From: JALZAI01 sp038212215
GTDB lineage: Bacteria; Actinomycetota; Actinomycetes; Mycobacteriales; Jatrophihabitantaceae
Assembly: GCA_038212215.1 (NCBI GenBank)
Contig: JBBQUT010000003.1
Coordinates: forward strand, 62,001 to 126,000
Length of the DNA: 64,000 nucleotides
Direction of reading: 5' to 3'
A program made the position numbers and the translations under genes. A model generated the notes under the pieces. It was given only the letters and a program-made list of their open reading frames with translations, was not told where the DNA came from and made no database searches. This document shows, one piece after another, positions 17,824 to 25,928 of the stretch. Every line of letters starts with the position of its first letter. Positions within the stretch are counted from its first letter, which is position 1.

Positions 17824-18559
17824 CCAACGGGCTGGACGCGACGGCGGTGCCGTCGGGCAATACCGTGACCTCGAAGTCCGCGAACACATTCGGCGCGATG
17901 CGCTGCAACTCGTACAGGCACGCGAGCGCCAGCGCGCGGATCTCGACGTCTGCATGCTCCGAGGCCCGCATGCCAACGAAGTGCCGCCACGCCCGATAGT
18001 TGCCGGTCACCACTACCCGGCTCCCGGTGGCGTCAGGCAGCACCGATCGCGCAGCTTGGCGCGCCTGCTTGCGCCGCAAGCTCGCCTCGGGCGTGCCGGC
18101 GAAGCGCCTTTCCAAACCGTCGAGCAATTCGGCGTACGCCGCGGCCGATGCCTCGGTGCTCGCAAGGAAGCGTGCGTGCAGGTCGGGATCGTCGGCGATC
18201 ACGTCGGGCTCGATCACCTCGTTGCGTTCGGGCACGTGCCGCTGCGACAGTTGCGAGAAGCTGAGGTGCCGGTGCCGAACGAGTTCGTGGGTCAACGACC
18301 GTGAGACACCACGCAGGTACAGGGTGACCGTGCCATGCTCGAGCACCGCGAGGTGGCCGACTTCGAGGATGTGGCGCAGGTACGTCGCGTTCGTCGCGGT
18401 GGCCGGATTCGGCTTGGACCACGAGTCGTAGCACGCGCGTCCGGCGAACTCGGCCAGCGCCTGACCACCGGCGGCGTCCGGCGTCCAGGCGATGTCGGGC
18501 GGTGCCGCGAAGTGCGTCCACGCAATCGCTGTCACGCTCATCGCCTCGCTGGCCCGCAC
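17810..18559 (-). CDS. thyX: FAD-dependent thymidylate synthase
   Basis: A 249-residue ThyX, the flavin-dependent enzyme methylating dUMP to dTMP. The diagnostic RHR-x7-S-x-R signature appears as RHRHLSFSQLSQRH near residues 90-105, with HLAVLEHGTVTLY just before it. An internal ATG at 18541 (MSVTAIAW) would give an N-terminus six residues shorter. It converges with the aminotransferase and diverges from the DUF4097 module. ThyX close to dapA is typical of actinobacteria. Confidence 0.94.
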   Translation of the reverse strand: MRASEAMSVTAIAWTHFAAPPDIAWTPDAAGGQALAEFAGRACYDSWSKPNPATATNATYLRHILEVGHLAVLEHGTVTLYLRGVSRSLTHELVRHRHLSFSQLSQRHVPERNEVIEPDVIADDPDLHARFLASTEASAAAYAELLDGLERRFAGTPEASLRRKQARQAARSVLPDATGSRVVVTGNYRAWRHFVGMRASEHADVEIRALALACLYELQRIAPNVFADFEVTVLPDGTAVASSPLVSEG

Positions 18560-18595
18560 CTCGCCAGGGTAGGCGCGACATCGGTGCGCACTTGC

Positions 18596-18618
18596 TATGA
18601 CATCAGATTGATGTCATA
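18596..18618. promoter_or_regulatory. Perfect 10-bp inverted repeat, candidate operator
   Basis: TATGACATCA and TGATGTCATA form a perfect dyad separated by GAT, ending 8 bp before the ATG of the ribbon-helix-helix gene. The right half overlaps CATAGT (18615-18620), which has six bases to the ATG, the geometry of a -10 box of a leaderless transcript. A repressor bound here would cover the promoter, so autoregulation by the downstream RHH protein is the simplest reading. Confidence 0.7.
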
Positions 18619-18626
18619 GTGCTGCT

Positions 18627-19127
18627 ATGGACCTGTCGGGATACGCCACGCACCTGCACCGCCAGCTTGCGGCGACCGCCGCGCTCGGCGATGACCGGAC
18701 TCGCGAGATCGCCGGGGCGCTGGCCGCGGCCGCCGATCCGGCGATGCGGCTCGCCATCCTCGAGGCGGTCACCGCCGCTGCCGACGAGATCACCGCCGCA
18801 TTGCTGGATGCGCCCGGCGCGCCGACGGTCACGGTTCGGCTGGACGGCGACGAGCTGCACATCGACGTGCGCACCGCTGTGCCGGATGACCCCGCTCCGC
18901 CACCGTCGGACGACGGTGACAGCAGCGCCCGGATCTCATTGCGGCTGTCCGAAGCACTCAAGGCCGACATCGAGACCGCCGCCCGGCGCGACGCGGTGTC
19001 GGTGAACACCTGGCTGATCCGCACGGCCGGCGCCGCGGCGGACGCCGGTGCCCGCCGCGCGAGCGGCCCCGACCCGCACCGGCACAGTGCGGACGCCCAC
19101 CGGATCACCGGCTGGGTCAACAGTTGA
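18627..19127 (+). CDS. HicB/Arc-like ribbon-helix-helix protein
   Basis: A 166-residue protein with a helical N-terminal half (residues 1-60), a short beta segment (TVTVRLDGDELHIDV), an acidic Pro-rich linker, and a ribbon-helix-helix DNA-binding element RISLRLSEALKADIETAARRD followed by AVSVNTWLI. Such proteins are annotated as HicB-type antitoxins, but no HicA toxin is adjacent; the partner is a DUF4097 gene 17 nt downstream. No ribosome-binding site fits between the palindrome at 18596-18618 and the ATG, so the message is probably leaderless and autoregulated. Confidence 0.75.
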   Translation: MDLSGYATHLHRQLAATAALGDDRTREIAGALAAAADPAMRLAILEAVTAAADEITAALLDAPGAPTVTVRLDGDELHIDVRTAVPDDPAPPPSDDGDSSARISLRLSEALKADIETAARRDAVSVNTWLIRTAGAAADAGARRASGPDPHRHSADAHRITGWVNS

Positions 19128-19144
19128 TATCGAAAGGGACACCG

Positions 19145-19966
19145 ATGACGACATCGAAAGCGACACCGAGGACTTTTCCGCTCTCGGGGCCGATCAACCT
19201 GCATGCCCGCCTCGGCCACGGAGTGCTCGTCGTGACGGCCAGCGACAGTTTGAGCGAGGCCGCCGTCACCATCAGTGCGCGTGATGGCGCGCGCGAGGCG
19301 GCCGAGCGGATCACCGTCGAGATGAACGGGTCCACCCTGTCCGTGTTGGCCCCGCGCCAGGGCGGGCTGCCCGACATCCTGGCCGGCCGGCGCCGAGACC
19401 GCGACAGCGTCGACGTTCAGATCAGCGTGCCGAGCGGCACCGCGCTGAAAATCTCGACCTTCACCGCCGACGTCATCGTGCGCGGGCATTGCGGCGGCGC
19501 CGACGTCGCCACTGCGACCGGCACCGTCGACATGGACGAGGTCGACGGCAATGTCCGGCTGCGCTACGGCACCGCAACCAGTCACGTGCGGCGGGTGAAC
19601 GGATCGGTCGTCGTGCGCTCCGGCTCCGGCGACGCGTTCTTCGGCGAGATCACCGGCAATCTCGAATCCGGAACCGGTAGCGGTGACCTGGACGTCGAGG
19701 TGGTGCATGGATCGGTCCGCGCCCGGTCGGGATCGGGCCTCGCGCGGATCGGCTCGGCGCATGGCGACGTGGACCTGGTCGCCGGCTCCGGTGACCTGAG
19801 TGTCGGGCTCCCGGAGGGCGTCTCGGCCCGCCTGGACTTCAAGACCGGCAGTGGCAGGTTCAGCTCCGAAATGCCGGTCGAGGACAACCGCCGCGAAGGC
19901 GGGCGCACGATCGTGGTGCGCGCGCGCACCGGCAGCGGCGACGTGCGGCTGGTGCACGCCGCCTGA
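19145..19966 (+). CDS. DUF4097 family beta-strand repeat protein
   Basis: A 273-residue protein composed of short repeated beta-strand turns (GSGDAFFGEITGN, GSGDLDVEV, GSGLARIGSAHGD, GSGDLSVGL), the DUF4097/DUF4098 right-handed helix pattern. No signal peptide or membrane segment is seen, so it is likely cytosolic. The ATG at 19145 is preceded by GAAAGGGA; a TTG at 19124 would extend it by seven residues and overlap the RHH gene. The pairing with the RHH regulator suggests one module; the molecular function of the family is unknown. Confidence 0.85.
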   Translation: MTTSKATPRTFPLSGPINLHARLGHGVLVVTASDSLSEAAVTISARDGAREAAERITVEMNGSTLSVLAPRQGGLPDILAGRRRDRDSVDVQISVPSGTALKISTFTADVIVRGHCGGADVATATGTVDMDEVDGNVRLRYGTATSHVRRVNGSVVVRSGSGDAFFGEITGNLESGTGSGDLDVEVVHGSVRARSGSGLARIGSAHGDVDLVAGSGDLSVGLPEGVSARLDFKTGSGRFSSEMPVEDNRREGGRTIVVRARTGSGDVRLVHAA

Positions 19967-19973
19967 CATTCGC

Positions 19974-21212
19974 TCAGCCGCCGACAGCACCGGCGAGGTC
20001 GGCAGCGAGGTCACCCCGCCCGCTGACCTCGACACGATCGAGTTCCAGCCAGCTGGCGGTGATCGCTAGCTCCGCCGCGAGTTCACGCGCGACCGCGGTG
20101 GCGGGCTGGCCGGGTTCGAGGAACGCGCCCTGGACCCGCAGCACGCCGGCCTGCCGGTCGGACTTGAGATCGACGCGCGCGACGAGCGACTCCCCCAGCA
20201 GGAACGGCAGTACGTAGTACCCGTACACACGCTGCGGCGCCGGTGTGTAAATCTCGATGCGGTAGCGGAAGTCCCAGATGCGCTGCGTGCGATCGCGAAA
20301 CCACACCAGCGAGTCGAACGGTGCCAGCAACGCACGCGCTGCTACCCGGCGCGGGCGGCGCGCCTCATGCCAGAGGTAGGCGGGCGCGCCCCAGCCGTCG
20401 ATCGTGACCGGGCGCAGCTCACCGGACTCAACGAGCTCGGCCACCCTGGCCTTTGCGACGGCGTGCGGCAGGCGGAAGTAGTCGCGCACATCAGGTTCGG
20501 TCGCAACACCGAGGGCACGCGCCGACACCCGCACCAGTTCACGGGTCGCGTCCTCGGGCGCGGGGGTGGGCGCGGCGAGCACCTCGACCGGCAGCACGCG
20601 CTCGGGCAGGTCGTAGAGCCGTTCGAAGTTGATGCGCCGTGCGGCCGTCACATCACCCGCGTAGAACAGGTACTCCAACGCCGTCTTGCCGTCATGCCAG
20701 TTCCACATGTGCCCCGGCCTGGGCGCCGGCCGTGGGATGCCGGTGTCGCTCGCCCGCACCGGCCCGTGCTCGGCGACGAGCCGGCGGACCGTAGCGAGCA
20801 GCTCAGGCTGTTCCGCGGCGAAGCGGCGGATCACCGGCCAGGGGTCGATCTGGGCACGGGCCATCCGCCAGCGCAGCAGTGGCTGCAGCTCGACGGGCAC
20901 GAGTGAGGCTTCGTGCGCCCAGTACTCGAACAGCTCGCGACGCACCGGTCCGGCGGTGTGCGCCGCCAACGTATCGAGTAGTTCGCGCGGATAGGGGCCG
21001 AGCCTTGCCAGGATCGGAAGGTAGTGCGCTCGCGAGAACACATTCACGGAGTCGATCTGCAGGATGCCGATGCGCCCCAGCACCCGCCGGATGTGGCGGG
21101 CGTCGACCCGGCCGGCCGGCCGCGGATCGGCGAATCCCTGCGCCGCGAGGGCTATCCGCCGCGCCTGCGCCGCGCTCAGCCGCTCGAGCGGCTCGGGTGA
21201 GCTTGCATACAC
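19974..21212 (-). CDS. AlkX/YcaQ-like DNA glycosylase (winged-helix DUF1006/HTH_42)
   Basis: A 412-residue HTH_42 protein. The family unwinds alkylated or interstrand-crosslinked DNA and removes the damaged base. LSAAQARRIALAAQGF starts the first winged helix, and the catalytic Q-x-D motif appears as LQIDSVNVFSRAHY, the form associated with AlkX/YcaQ rather than the Q-x-Q of AlkZ. The frame is open to 21305, but the extra residues would overlap the divergent dedA gene; the GTG at 21212 gives a sensible N-terminus (YASSPEPLERL). It converges on DUF4097, ending 7 nt away. Confidence 0.83.
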   Translation of the reverse strand: MYASSPEPLERLSAAQARRIALAAQGFADPRPAGRVDARHIRRVLGRIGILQIDSVNVFSRAHYLPILARLGPYPRELLDTLAAHTAGPVRRELFEYWAHEASLVPVELQPLLRWRMARAQIDPWPVIRRFAAEQPELLATVRRLVAEHGPVRASDTGIPRPAPRPGHMWNWHDGKTALEYLFYAGDVTAARRINFERLYDLPERVLPVEVLAAPTPAPEDATRELVRVSARALGVATEPDVRDYFRLPHAVAKARVAELVESGELRPVTIDGWGAPAYLWHEARRPRRVAARALLAPFDSLVWFRDRTQRIWDFRYRIEIYTPAPQRVYGYYVLPFLLGESLVARVDLKSDRQAGVLRVQGAFLEPGQPATAVARELAAELAITASWLELDRVEVSGRGDLAADLAGAVGG

Positions 21213-21273
21213 GCGATGAGCGTAGGCCCGCCGTCCGACACCGACCGCCCTGAAGCCGTGGCACCATGAGCCG

Positions 21274-21930
21274 GTGTTCGAGCATGTGGTGGAGTCGATC
21301 GGCAACGCCGTAGGCGCGTGGCTTTACGTGATCGCCGGCGGGTTGTGCTTCGCCGAGGCGGCCTTCCTCGTGGGAATGGTGCTGCCGGGTGAGACGGCAT
21401 TGCTCGTCGCCGGCCTGTTCGCCGCGAGCGGCAAGCTGAACCTGGGCATCATGATCATCGTCGCCTTTGTGTGCGCGGTCGCGGGTGATTCGGTGGGCTT
21501 CGAATTCGGCAAGAAGTTCGGCCCGTCGCTGCGCAGGTCGCGGCTGGGCCGAAGCGTCGGTGAACGGCGCTGGGCCTCGGTCGACGGATTCATCCACCGC
21601 CACGGCGGCAAGGCGGTGCTCTTCGGACGGCTCACCGCCTTGTTCCGTGCGCTCGTCCCGTCGATGGCCGGCATGGGTGGAATGAAGTACCGCACGTTCA
21701 TCGTCTGGAACGTGATCGGCGCTGCAATCTGGGCGCCCGGATGCGTGCTGCTCGGCTACGCATTCTCGAAGTCGCTGAGCGTCATCGGCAGCGCGTTGAC
21801 CTGGGCTCCGCTGGCCATCGTGGCGGTCCTCGTGGTGGTCGCGGTGGTGTTGCACGTCCGTCGCAGGCGCATCGAACAAAGCGAGGCGGAGGCGTTCGCC
21901 GCCTCCGACGCGTCCTCTACGGAGTCATAG
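21274..21930 (+). CDS. DedA family membrane protein
   Basis: A 218-residue DedA/SNARE-associated membrane protein, the family that includes undecaprenyl-phosphate and C55 lipid transporters. GMVLPGETALLVAG forms the re-entrant loop with the key glutamate, LFGRLTALFRALVPSMAGMGGM is the second signature with its arginines, and the C-terminus ends in a long membrane helix and a charged tail. GTG start. The following acetyltransferase begins inside the stop codon (TAGTG), so the two are translationally coupled. Confidence 0.9.
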   Translation: MFEHVVESIGNAVGAWLYVIAGGLCFAEAAFLVGMVLPGETALLVAGLFAASGKLNLGIMIIVAFVCAVAGDSVGFEFGKKFGPSLRRSRLGRSVGERRWASVDGFIHRHGGKAVLFGRLTALFRALVPSMAGMGGMKYRTFIVWNVIGAAIWAPGCVLLGYAFSKSLSVIGSALTWAPLAIVAVLVVVAVVLHVRRRRIEQSEAEAFAASDASSTES

Positions 21931-22466
21931 TGGCCGATGTCAGCGTGCGCCCCGCCGGACCGGGTGACGTCGCCGAGATTGCCCGTATCCAGCTCGACAC
22001 CTGGCGCTACGGCTACCGCGACATCGTGCCGGCTGCGGTGCTCGAGCGGCTCAGTTCCGAGACTGCGGTCGCTGCATGGCAGCAGGCAGTGCAGCTGCCG
22101 CCGTCGCAGCGGCACCGAGTGCTGGTTGCGCTCGAAGCTCACCAGGTGGTCGGCTTCGCGGCGGTAGCGCCTGCCGAGGATCTGCTGACGGAGGACGCCG
22201 ACCCCGAGCACACCGCTGCGATCGGGCCGCTGCTCGTCGAGCCGCGATGGGGACGGCGCGGGCACGGGTCGCGGCTGATGGCCGCGGCAGTCGAGTTCCT
22301 TCGCCAGGACGGGATGACCCGCGCGCTCACCTGGATTCCCGAGGCTGACCTCGCATCGCGCGAATTCCTCGTCGGCGCCGGTTGGGCGCTCGACGGCGTC
22401 GTCCGCGCGCTCGACACCGGTGCCGGCGAGTTGCGCGAGACGCGGCTGCACACCAGCCTCGCCTGA
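21930..22466 (+). CDS. GNAT family N-acetyltransferase
   Basis: A 178-residue acetyltransferase. SVRPAGPGDVAEIARIQLDTWRYGYRD is the typical first strand and helix, and LLVEPRWGRRGHGSRLM is the acetyl-CoA loop. Substrate unknown. The GTG at 21930 shares its first base with the TAG of dedA; the frame is open further upstream, but that stretch lies inside dedA. It ends immediately before the stop of the opposing glycosylase remnant, with no gap. Confidence 0.82.
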   Translation: MADVSVRPAGPGDVAEIARIQLDTWRYGYRDIVPAAVLERLSSETAVAAWQQAVQLPPSQRHRVLVALEAHQVVGFAAVAPAEDLLTEDADPEHTAAIGPLLVEPRWGRRGHGSRLMAAAVEFLRQDGMTRALTWIPEADLASREFLVGAGWALDGVVRALDTGAGELRETRLHTSLA

Positions 22467-22981
22467 TTACCGCGCGGTTTCGAGGAAATCGACGAGTTCG
22501 CGCCACATGGCGACCCGGAGCGGGATCGGCATGGCGTTGTTCGCACCGGACGGTCCGGGCAGCACGAAGCCCGCACTGTCACCAACCGGCCAGGGCGTCG
22601 GCCCGTAGTCCTTCGGCGGACTGAGCCGCGCGGCGCGCGCGTAGTTGATCGCGGCATCCTTGCTCACGAACGCGACGACCTCGGGACGCACCCGCCGCAG
22701 CTTCGTGAGGAACTCATCCAACTCGTACTCGACGCGCACGATGCGCCCGTTGTGCCGAGTCACCGTCGCATAGAGATCGGTCAGCCCGATCCCGTAGCGC
22801 GGCAGCGTGTAGTCGTCCGCAGGGTTGAGCCGGTCCGGCGTCAGCCCGATCTCGTCCAGCAGCAGCCAGAAGATATTGCCCGCACCCGCGAAATAGTGCA
22901 CTCCGGCTGGCCGCCCTCACTGGCCGCGGTTCCGACGAAGACGATGCGCAGTCCGGGCGCCAGGTAGTCCCCGATGATCAC
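22467..22981 (-). pseudogene. mug: Mismatch-specific uracil/thymine DNA glycosylase (Mug/TDG), frameshifted
   Basis: Two frames together encode one Mug/TDG-type glycosylase. The N-terminal part, from a GTG at 22981, reads VIIGDYLAPGLRIVFVGTAAS with the active-site loop; the C-terminal part, open from about 22910 to 22467, reads AGVHYFAGAGNIFWLLLDE and continues through GIGLTDL to LPGPSGANNA. Joining them needs a one-base correction near 22902-22912; without it the N-terminal frame stops soon after. From the GTG the joined product would be about 170 residues, a usual family length. It is either a recent pseudogene or a sequencing error. The family removes U or T from G mispairs. Confidence 0.75.
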
Positions 22982-23061
22982 CGCATCGCCGTCCGCCCAC
23001 GAAACATGCCGTGACGATAAGCGTCGGGCGTCGGCGCTGCCGGGCGGGATAGCGTGACCGA

Positions 23062-23688
23062 GTGAGCTTTACCGGCATCCCGATCGCTGCGCTCGACTTC
23101 TACGAAGACCTCGAGGCGGACAACACCAAGGCGTTCTGGGCTGAGCATAAGCAGGTTTACGAGCAGGCGGTACGTGCGCCGATCGAAGCCCTGGCGGCCG
23201 AACTGGCGCCTGAGTTCGGCGCTGCGAAGTTCTTCCGCCCCTACCGCGATGTGCGCTTCGCGAAGGACAAGACGCCCTACAAGACGCACCAGGGAGTCTG
23301 GTTCAGGGAGTCGTCGATGTACCTGCAGATCAGCGCGAGCGGGCTGTTCGTCGCAGGCGGGTACTGGGAAACCTCGCCGGCGCAGGTCGACCGGTTGCGT
23401 AGGGGTGTCGCCGACGACGTCGCCGGACCCGCCCTGGATCGTGCGCTGGCCGCGATCCGGAAGAAGGGCATGACGATCGGCGGCCACGAACTGACCCGGG
23501 TGCCGTCGGGCTATCCGAAGGACCACCCGCGCGCCGAGCTGTTGCGCTATAAGAGCCTCACCGCTCGGCGCGACCTCGGTTCCCCGCCGTGGCTGGCAAC
23601 CAAACGTGCTCGATCAGAGATCGGCAAGGCCTGGCGCACGATCGCTCCGCTCGTTGGCTGGCTGGAGACTCACGTCGGACGGGACTAG
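23062..23688 (+). CDS. DUF2461 domain-containing protein (TIGR02453 family)
   Basis: A 208-residue DUF2461 protein of unknown function. Family hallmarks are the N-terminal FYEDLEADNTKAFWAEHK, the central FFRPYRDVRFAKDKTPYKTH and the MYLQISASGLFVAGGYW beta segment; the full family length is present. It has no signal peptide or membrane segment. GTG start. It stands between the glycosylase remnant and a 219-nt gene-free stretch. Confidence 0.9.
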   Translation: MSFTGIPIAALDFYEDLEADNTKAFWAEHKQVYEQAVRAPIEALAAELAPEFGAAKFFRPYRDVRFAKDKTPYKTHQGVWFRESSMYLQISASGLFVAGGYWETSPAQVDRLRRGVADDVAGPALDRALAAIRKKGMTIGGHELTRVPSGYPKDHPRAELLRYKSLTARRDLGSPPWLATKRARSEIGKAWRTIAPLVGWLETHVGRD

Positions 23689-23907
23689 TGCCGGTCGCGC
23701 CGGTACGCCGCGAGGTGCCCGCCTCGCTGGCATCGTGGGCGGTGCGCTCGGGTATGCGTGCGCCCGCCGGTTTGCGTGCGCTTGCTGGTTTGCGTGCGGC
23801 GCTGGCAGAGGCGATCGTCATCCGAATCGATCGCCCCCGTCACCGAGCGCAGGAAGATCGCCCAGCGGCATGAGCCCCAGCCACGCCGGCCGGGGACCTT
23901 CATTCGA
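23689..23907. other. Intergenic region with a short tandem repeat
   Basis: No convincing gene is seen here. GGTTTGCGTGCG occurs at 23769 and again at 23787, an 18-bp period that continues imperfectly on both sides. Small open frames across this interval have no good ribosome-binding site. It separates DUF2461 from the convergent LysR gene. Confidence 0.4.
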
Positions 23908-24822
23908 TCACGTGCCAGCGTCGGCGGCGGCGGCTCGAAGCGCGTCGATGACGGTGCGCACCGCCCGAGTGGGCTCGTTGCGCGACTGGCGATAGAGCAC
24001 GCCGATGCGTCGCAAACCGAGGCCGGGCAGCGTCACCTCGCGCACTCCGGTCGGTGCCGAAGCCGTCAGGGCGAGCGCTGTGACCAGTGCCCCGCCGAAG
24101 CCGGCCGAGACGAGCACGAGCGCCGCCGTGAAGTCTTGACACAGGTGCGCCGCCGGCATCGTCAACGCGCTCGTCTGGCGCACCCGGCGCATGGCCTGAC
24201 CGACGGCACTGTCTGCGGGCCCGTCGATCCACGGACGCTCGGCCACCATCGCGAGATCATCGAACTCGGGCCAGTCTGCTGGAACAACGACGCGAAAGGG
24301 GTCGTCGAGAAGCGCCTGGTACCGCAGCCCCCGAGGCACCGGACGGCGCCGCTGCGCATCGTCCTCGACCAGGGCCAGGTCGGTGCGACCGGCCAGGACG
24401 TCCGCCGCAGCGGTCGAGTCGTTGAGCTGATGCACCGAAAGGCCCAGACCCGGATGCTGCTGGGCCAGGTTCACAATCGCCGTGCCACCGAAGCTGGCCA
24501 GAGCGGTGACGAATGCAGCAAGGGTGACCGGTCCGGTGACAGCATCAGTCAGCGTATTCAGTTCGGCGGCGGCGTCGTCGAGCACCTGGACCAGGGTGTC
24601 GGCGTGCGCGACGAGCCGGCGCCCGGCAGTGGTGAACTCGAGCGAACGCTGACCGCCCCGCCGGGATCTGTCGACGAGCGCGAATCCGGTTTCCCGCTCC
24701 AGCATCGCCAATTGTTGCGACACTGCCGACGGCGAGACCCGCAGCGCCGCTGCTGCGCCGACGACTCCGCCGTGGCGGTCGACGGCGCGCAGCACGACAA
24801 GTCTGCGGGGATCGATGCTCAT
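23908..24822 (-). CDS. LysR family transcriptional regulator
   Basis: A 304-residue LysR-type regulator. The N-terminal winged HTH contains LRAVDRHGGVVGAAAALRVSPSAVSQQLAMLE, followed by a linker helix and a periplasmic-binding-protein-like effector domain (VTLAAFVTALASFGGTAIV onward). The ATG at 24822 gives the normal start (MSIDPRRL); a TTG at 24837 adds five residues. It diverges from a 53-residue ORF; LysR genes commonly control the divergent neighbour, so that ORF is a candidate target. The effector is unknown. Confidence 0.9.
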   Translation of the reverse strand: MSIDPRRLVVLRAVDRHGGVVGAAAALRVSPSAVSQQLAMLERETGFALVDRSRRGGQRSLEFTTAGRRLVAHADTLVQVLDDAAAELNTLTDAVTGPVTLAAFVTALASFGGTAIVNLAQQHPGLGLSVHQLNDSTAAADVLAGRTDLALVEDDAQRRRPVPRGLRYQALLDDPFRVVVPADWPEFDDLAMVAERPWIDGPADSAVGQAMRRVRQTSALTMPAAHLCQDFTAALVLVSAGFGGALVTALALTASAPTGVREVTLPGLGLRRIGVLYRQSRNEPTRAVRTVIDALRAAAADAGT

Positions 24823-24837
24823 GAAGTACAGCTTCAA

Positions 24838-24928
24838 CCCAAGCTAATCAGAATGCAATTTTCTTTCAGCTCAAAACGCGCCACAATGGAAGAGTCCCAA
24901 GATTCGATCCCGCAGAAAGCACACGCAC
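24838..24928. promoter_or_regulatory. AT-rich divergent promoter region between LysR and a small ORF
   Basis: This 91-bp stretch is markedly richer in A and T than its surroundings (for example GAATGCAATTTTCTTTCAGC) and lies between the LysR start and the small ORF starting at 24929. It must hold the LysR promoter and any LysR binding site. No clean T-N11-A dyad was identified by eye. Confidence 0.45.
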
Positions 24929-25090
24929 ATGACTACGTCCGAGTCGCGGCCGTTCACCGCAGCAACCAGCAAACTCGCCTACGCCCAGGCGTTCGCCGGC
25001 CCGAATGCCCGGCGGCGCGGCGCCACCCACGTCACACGGCTTCGGCTGGCCCGCAGCGTGGCCGGGCTCAGGCGCTGGCGCAAGGCCTGA
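24929..25090 (+). CDS. Small basic protein, 53 aa, unknown
   Basis: An ATG at 24929 opens a 53-residue frame starting MTTSESRPFTAATSKLAYAQ, with the second half very rich in arginine (NARRRGATHVTRLRLARS, ending WRKA). No family is recognised. It is divergent from a LysR gene and ends 21 nt before the convergent dapB stop. Upstream CGCAGAAAG is only a weak ribosome-binding site. The short length leaves real doubt. Confidence 0.4.
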   Translation: MTTSESRPFTAATSKLAYAQAFAGPNARRRGATHVTRLRLARSVAGLRRWRKA

Positions 25091-25111
25091 TCCGGCGGCC
25101 TGATCTCGCCC

Positions 25112-25861
25112 TCACAACCCCAGCAGGGACTCGATGCCAACCGTCAGTCCGGGGTGCGTTGCGACCGACCGCACCGCGAGCAGCACCCCCGGCATGAACG
25201 ATGAGCGGCTGAGCGAATCCTGGCGGATCGAGAGTGTCTCGCCATCCGCGCCGAACACGATCTCTTGATGAGCCACCATGCCCGCGATGCGCAGCGCGTG
25301 CACGCGCACGCCGTCGACGTCGGCTCCGCGAGCACCCTCGAGCGCATGCGTCGTCGCGTCCGGGATCGTTCCCCGATGCGCCTCGGCGCGGGCCTGGGCA
25401 ATCAGTTGCGCGGTGCGCACGGCAGTCCCGCTGGGAGCGTCAACCTTGCCCGGATGGTGCAACTCGATCACCTCGGCGGAGTCGTAGAAACGCGCGGCGA
25501 TCTGCGCGAACCTCATCGAGAGCACGGCGCCGATCCCGAAGTTAGGTGCGACGAGGACGCCGAGCTCCGGGGCGTCCGCGAGCCAGTCGCGGATAGTGTC
25601 CAGCCGCTCGTCGGTGAACCCGGTCGTCCCCACAACGGCATGGATGCGCTGCTCGACGGCGAAGTGGACGTTGTCCATCACGGCATCGGGTTCGGTGAAA
25701 TCGATGAGGACCTGCGCACCGGCCTCCGCGACGCTGAGCAGCCGGTCGCCGGCGTCGAGCGCCGCGACGAGGTCGAGGTCCGGCGCCGCATCAACCGTCT
25801 CGCACACCTGATGACCCATGCGCCCGCGCGCCCCGAGCACACCGACACGGATCGCATTCAC
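25112..25861 (-). CDS. dapB: 4-hydroxy-tetrahydrodipicolinate reductase
   Basis: A 249-residue NAD(P)H-dependent reductase, the second step of the diaminopimelate/lysine pathway. RVGVLGARGRMG at the N-terminus is the dinucleotide-binding loop, VGTTGFTDERLDTI follows, and ELHHPGKVDAPSGTAVRTA holds the catalytic His and the Lys. The GTG at 25861 gives the normal start; the upstream part of the frame is made of the dispersed repeat at 25868-25919. It lies downstream of pepR on the same strand. Confidence 0.94.
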   Translation of the reverse strand: MNAIRVGVLGARGRMGHQVCETVDAAPDLDLVAALDAGDRLLSVAEAGAQVLIDFTEPDAVMDNVHFAVEQRIHAVVGTTGFTDERLDTIRDWLADAPELGVLVAPNFGIGAVLSMRFAQIAARFYDSAEVIELHHPGKVDAPSGTAVRTAQLIAQARAEAHRGTIPDATTHALEGARGADVDGVRVHALRIAGMVAHQEIVFGADGETLSIRQDSLSRSSFMPGVLLAVRSVATHPGLTVGIESLLGL

Positions 25862-25867
25862 GGCCGC

Positions 25868-25919
25868 GCCTCGCTTCGCTCGTTCGGACGGCCAAGCCCG
25901 ATCGCACTGGTTCGCTCGC
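25868..25919 (-). repeat. 52-bp dispersed repeat, copy A (upstream of dapB)
   Basis: This 52-bp block matches 40612-40663 at 49 of 52 positions without gaps, and its first part recurs at 54726-54742. It fills the gap between the pepR stop and the dapB start, in the same orientation relative to transcription as copy B. Read on the gene strand it contains CGAGCGAA twice and ends in GCGAAGCGAGGC a few bases before the GTG, so it may also supply the ribosome-binding site. Confidence 0.75.
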
Positions 25920-25928
25920 AAGCTTCAC

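Noticed and set aside
23758..25197. 479-aa rightward frame over the LysR gene
   Set aside because: Antisense of LysR and the small ORF region; no motif and no binding site.
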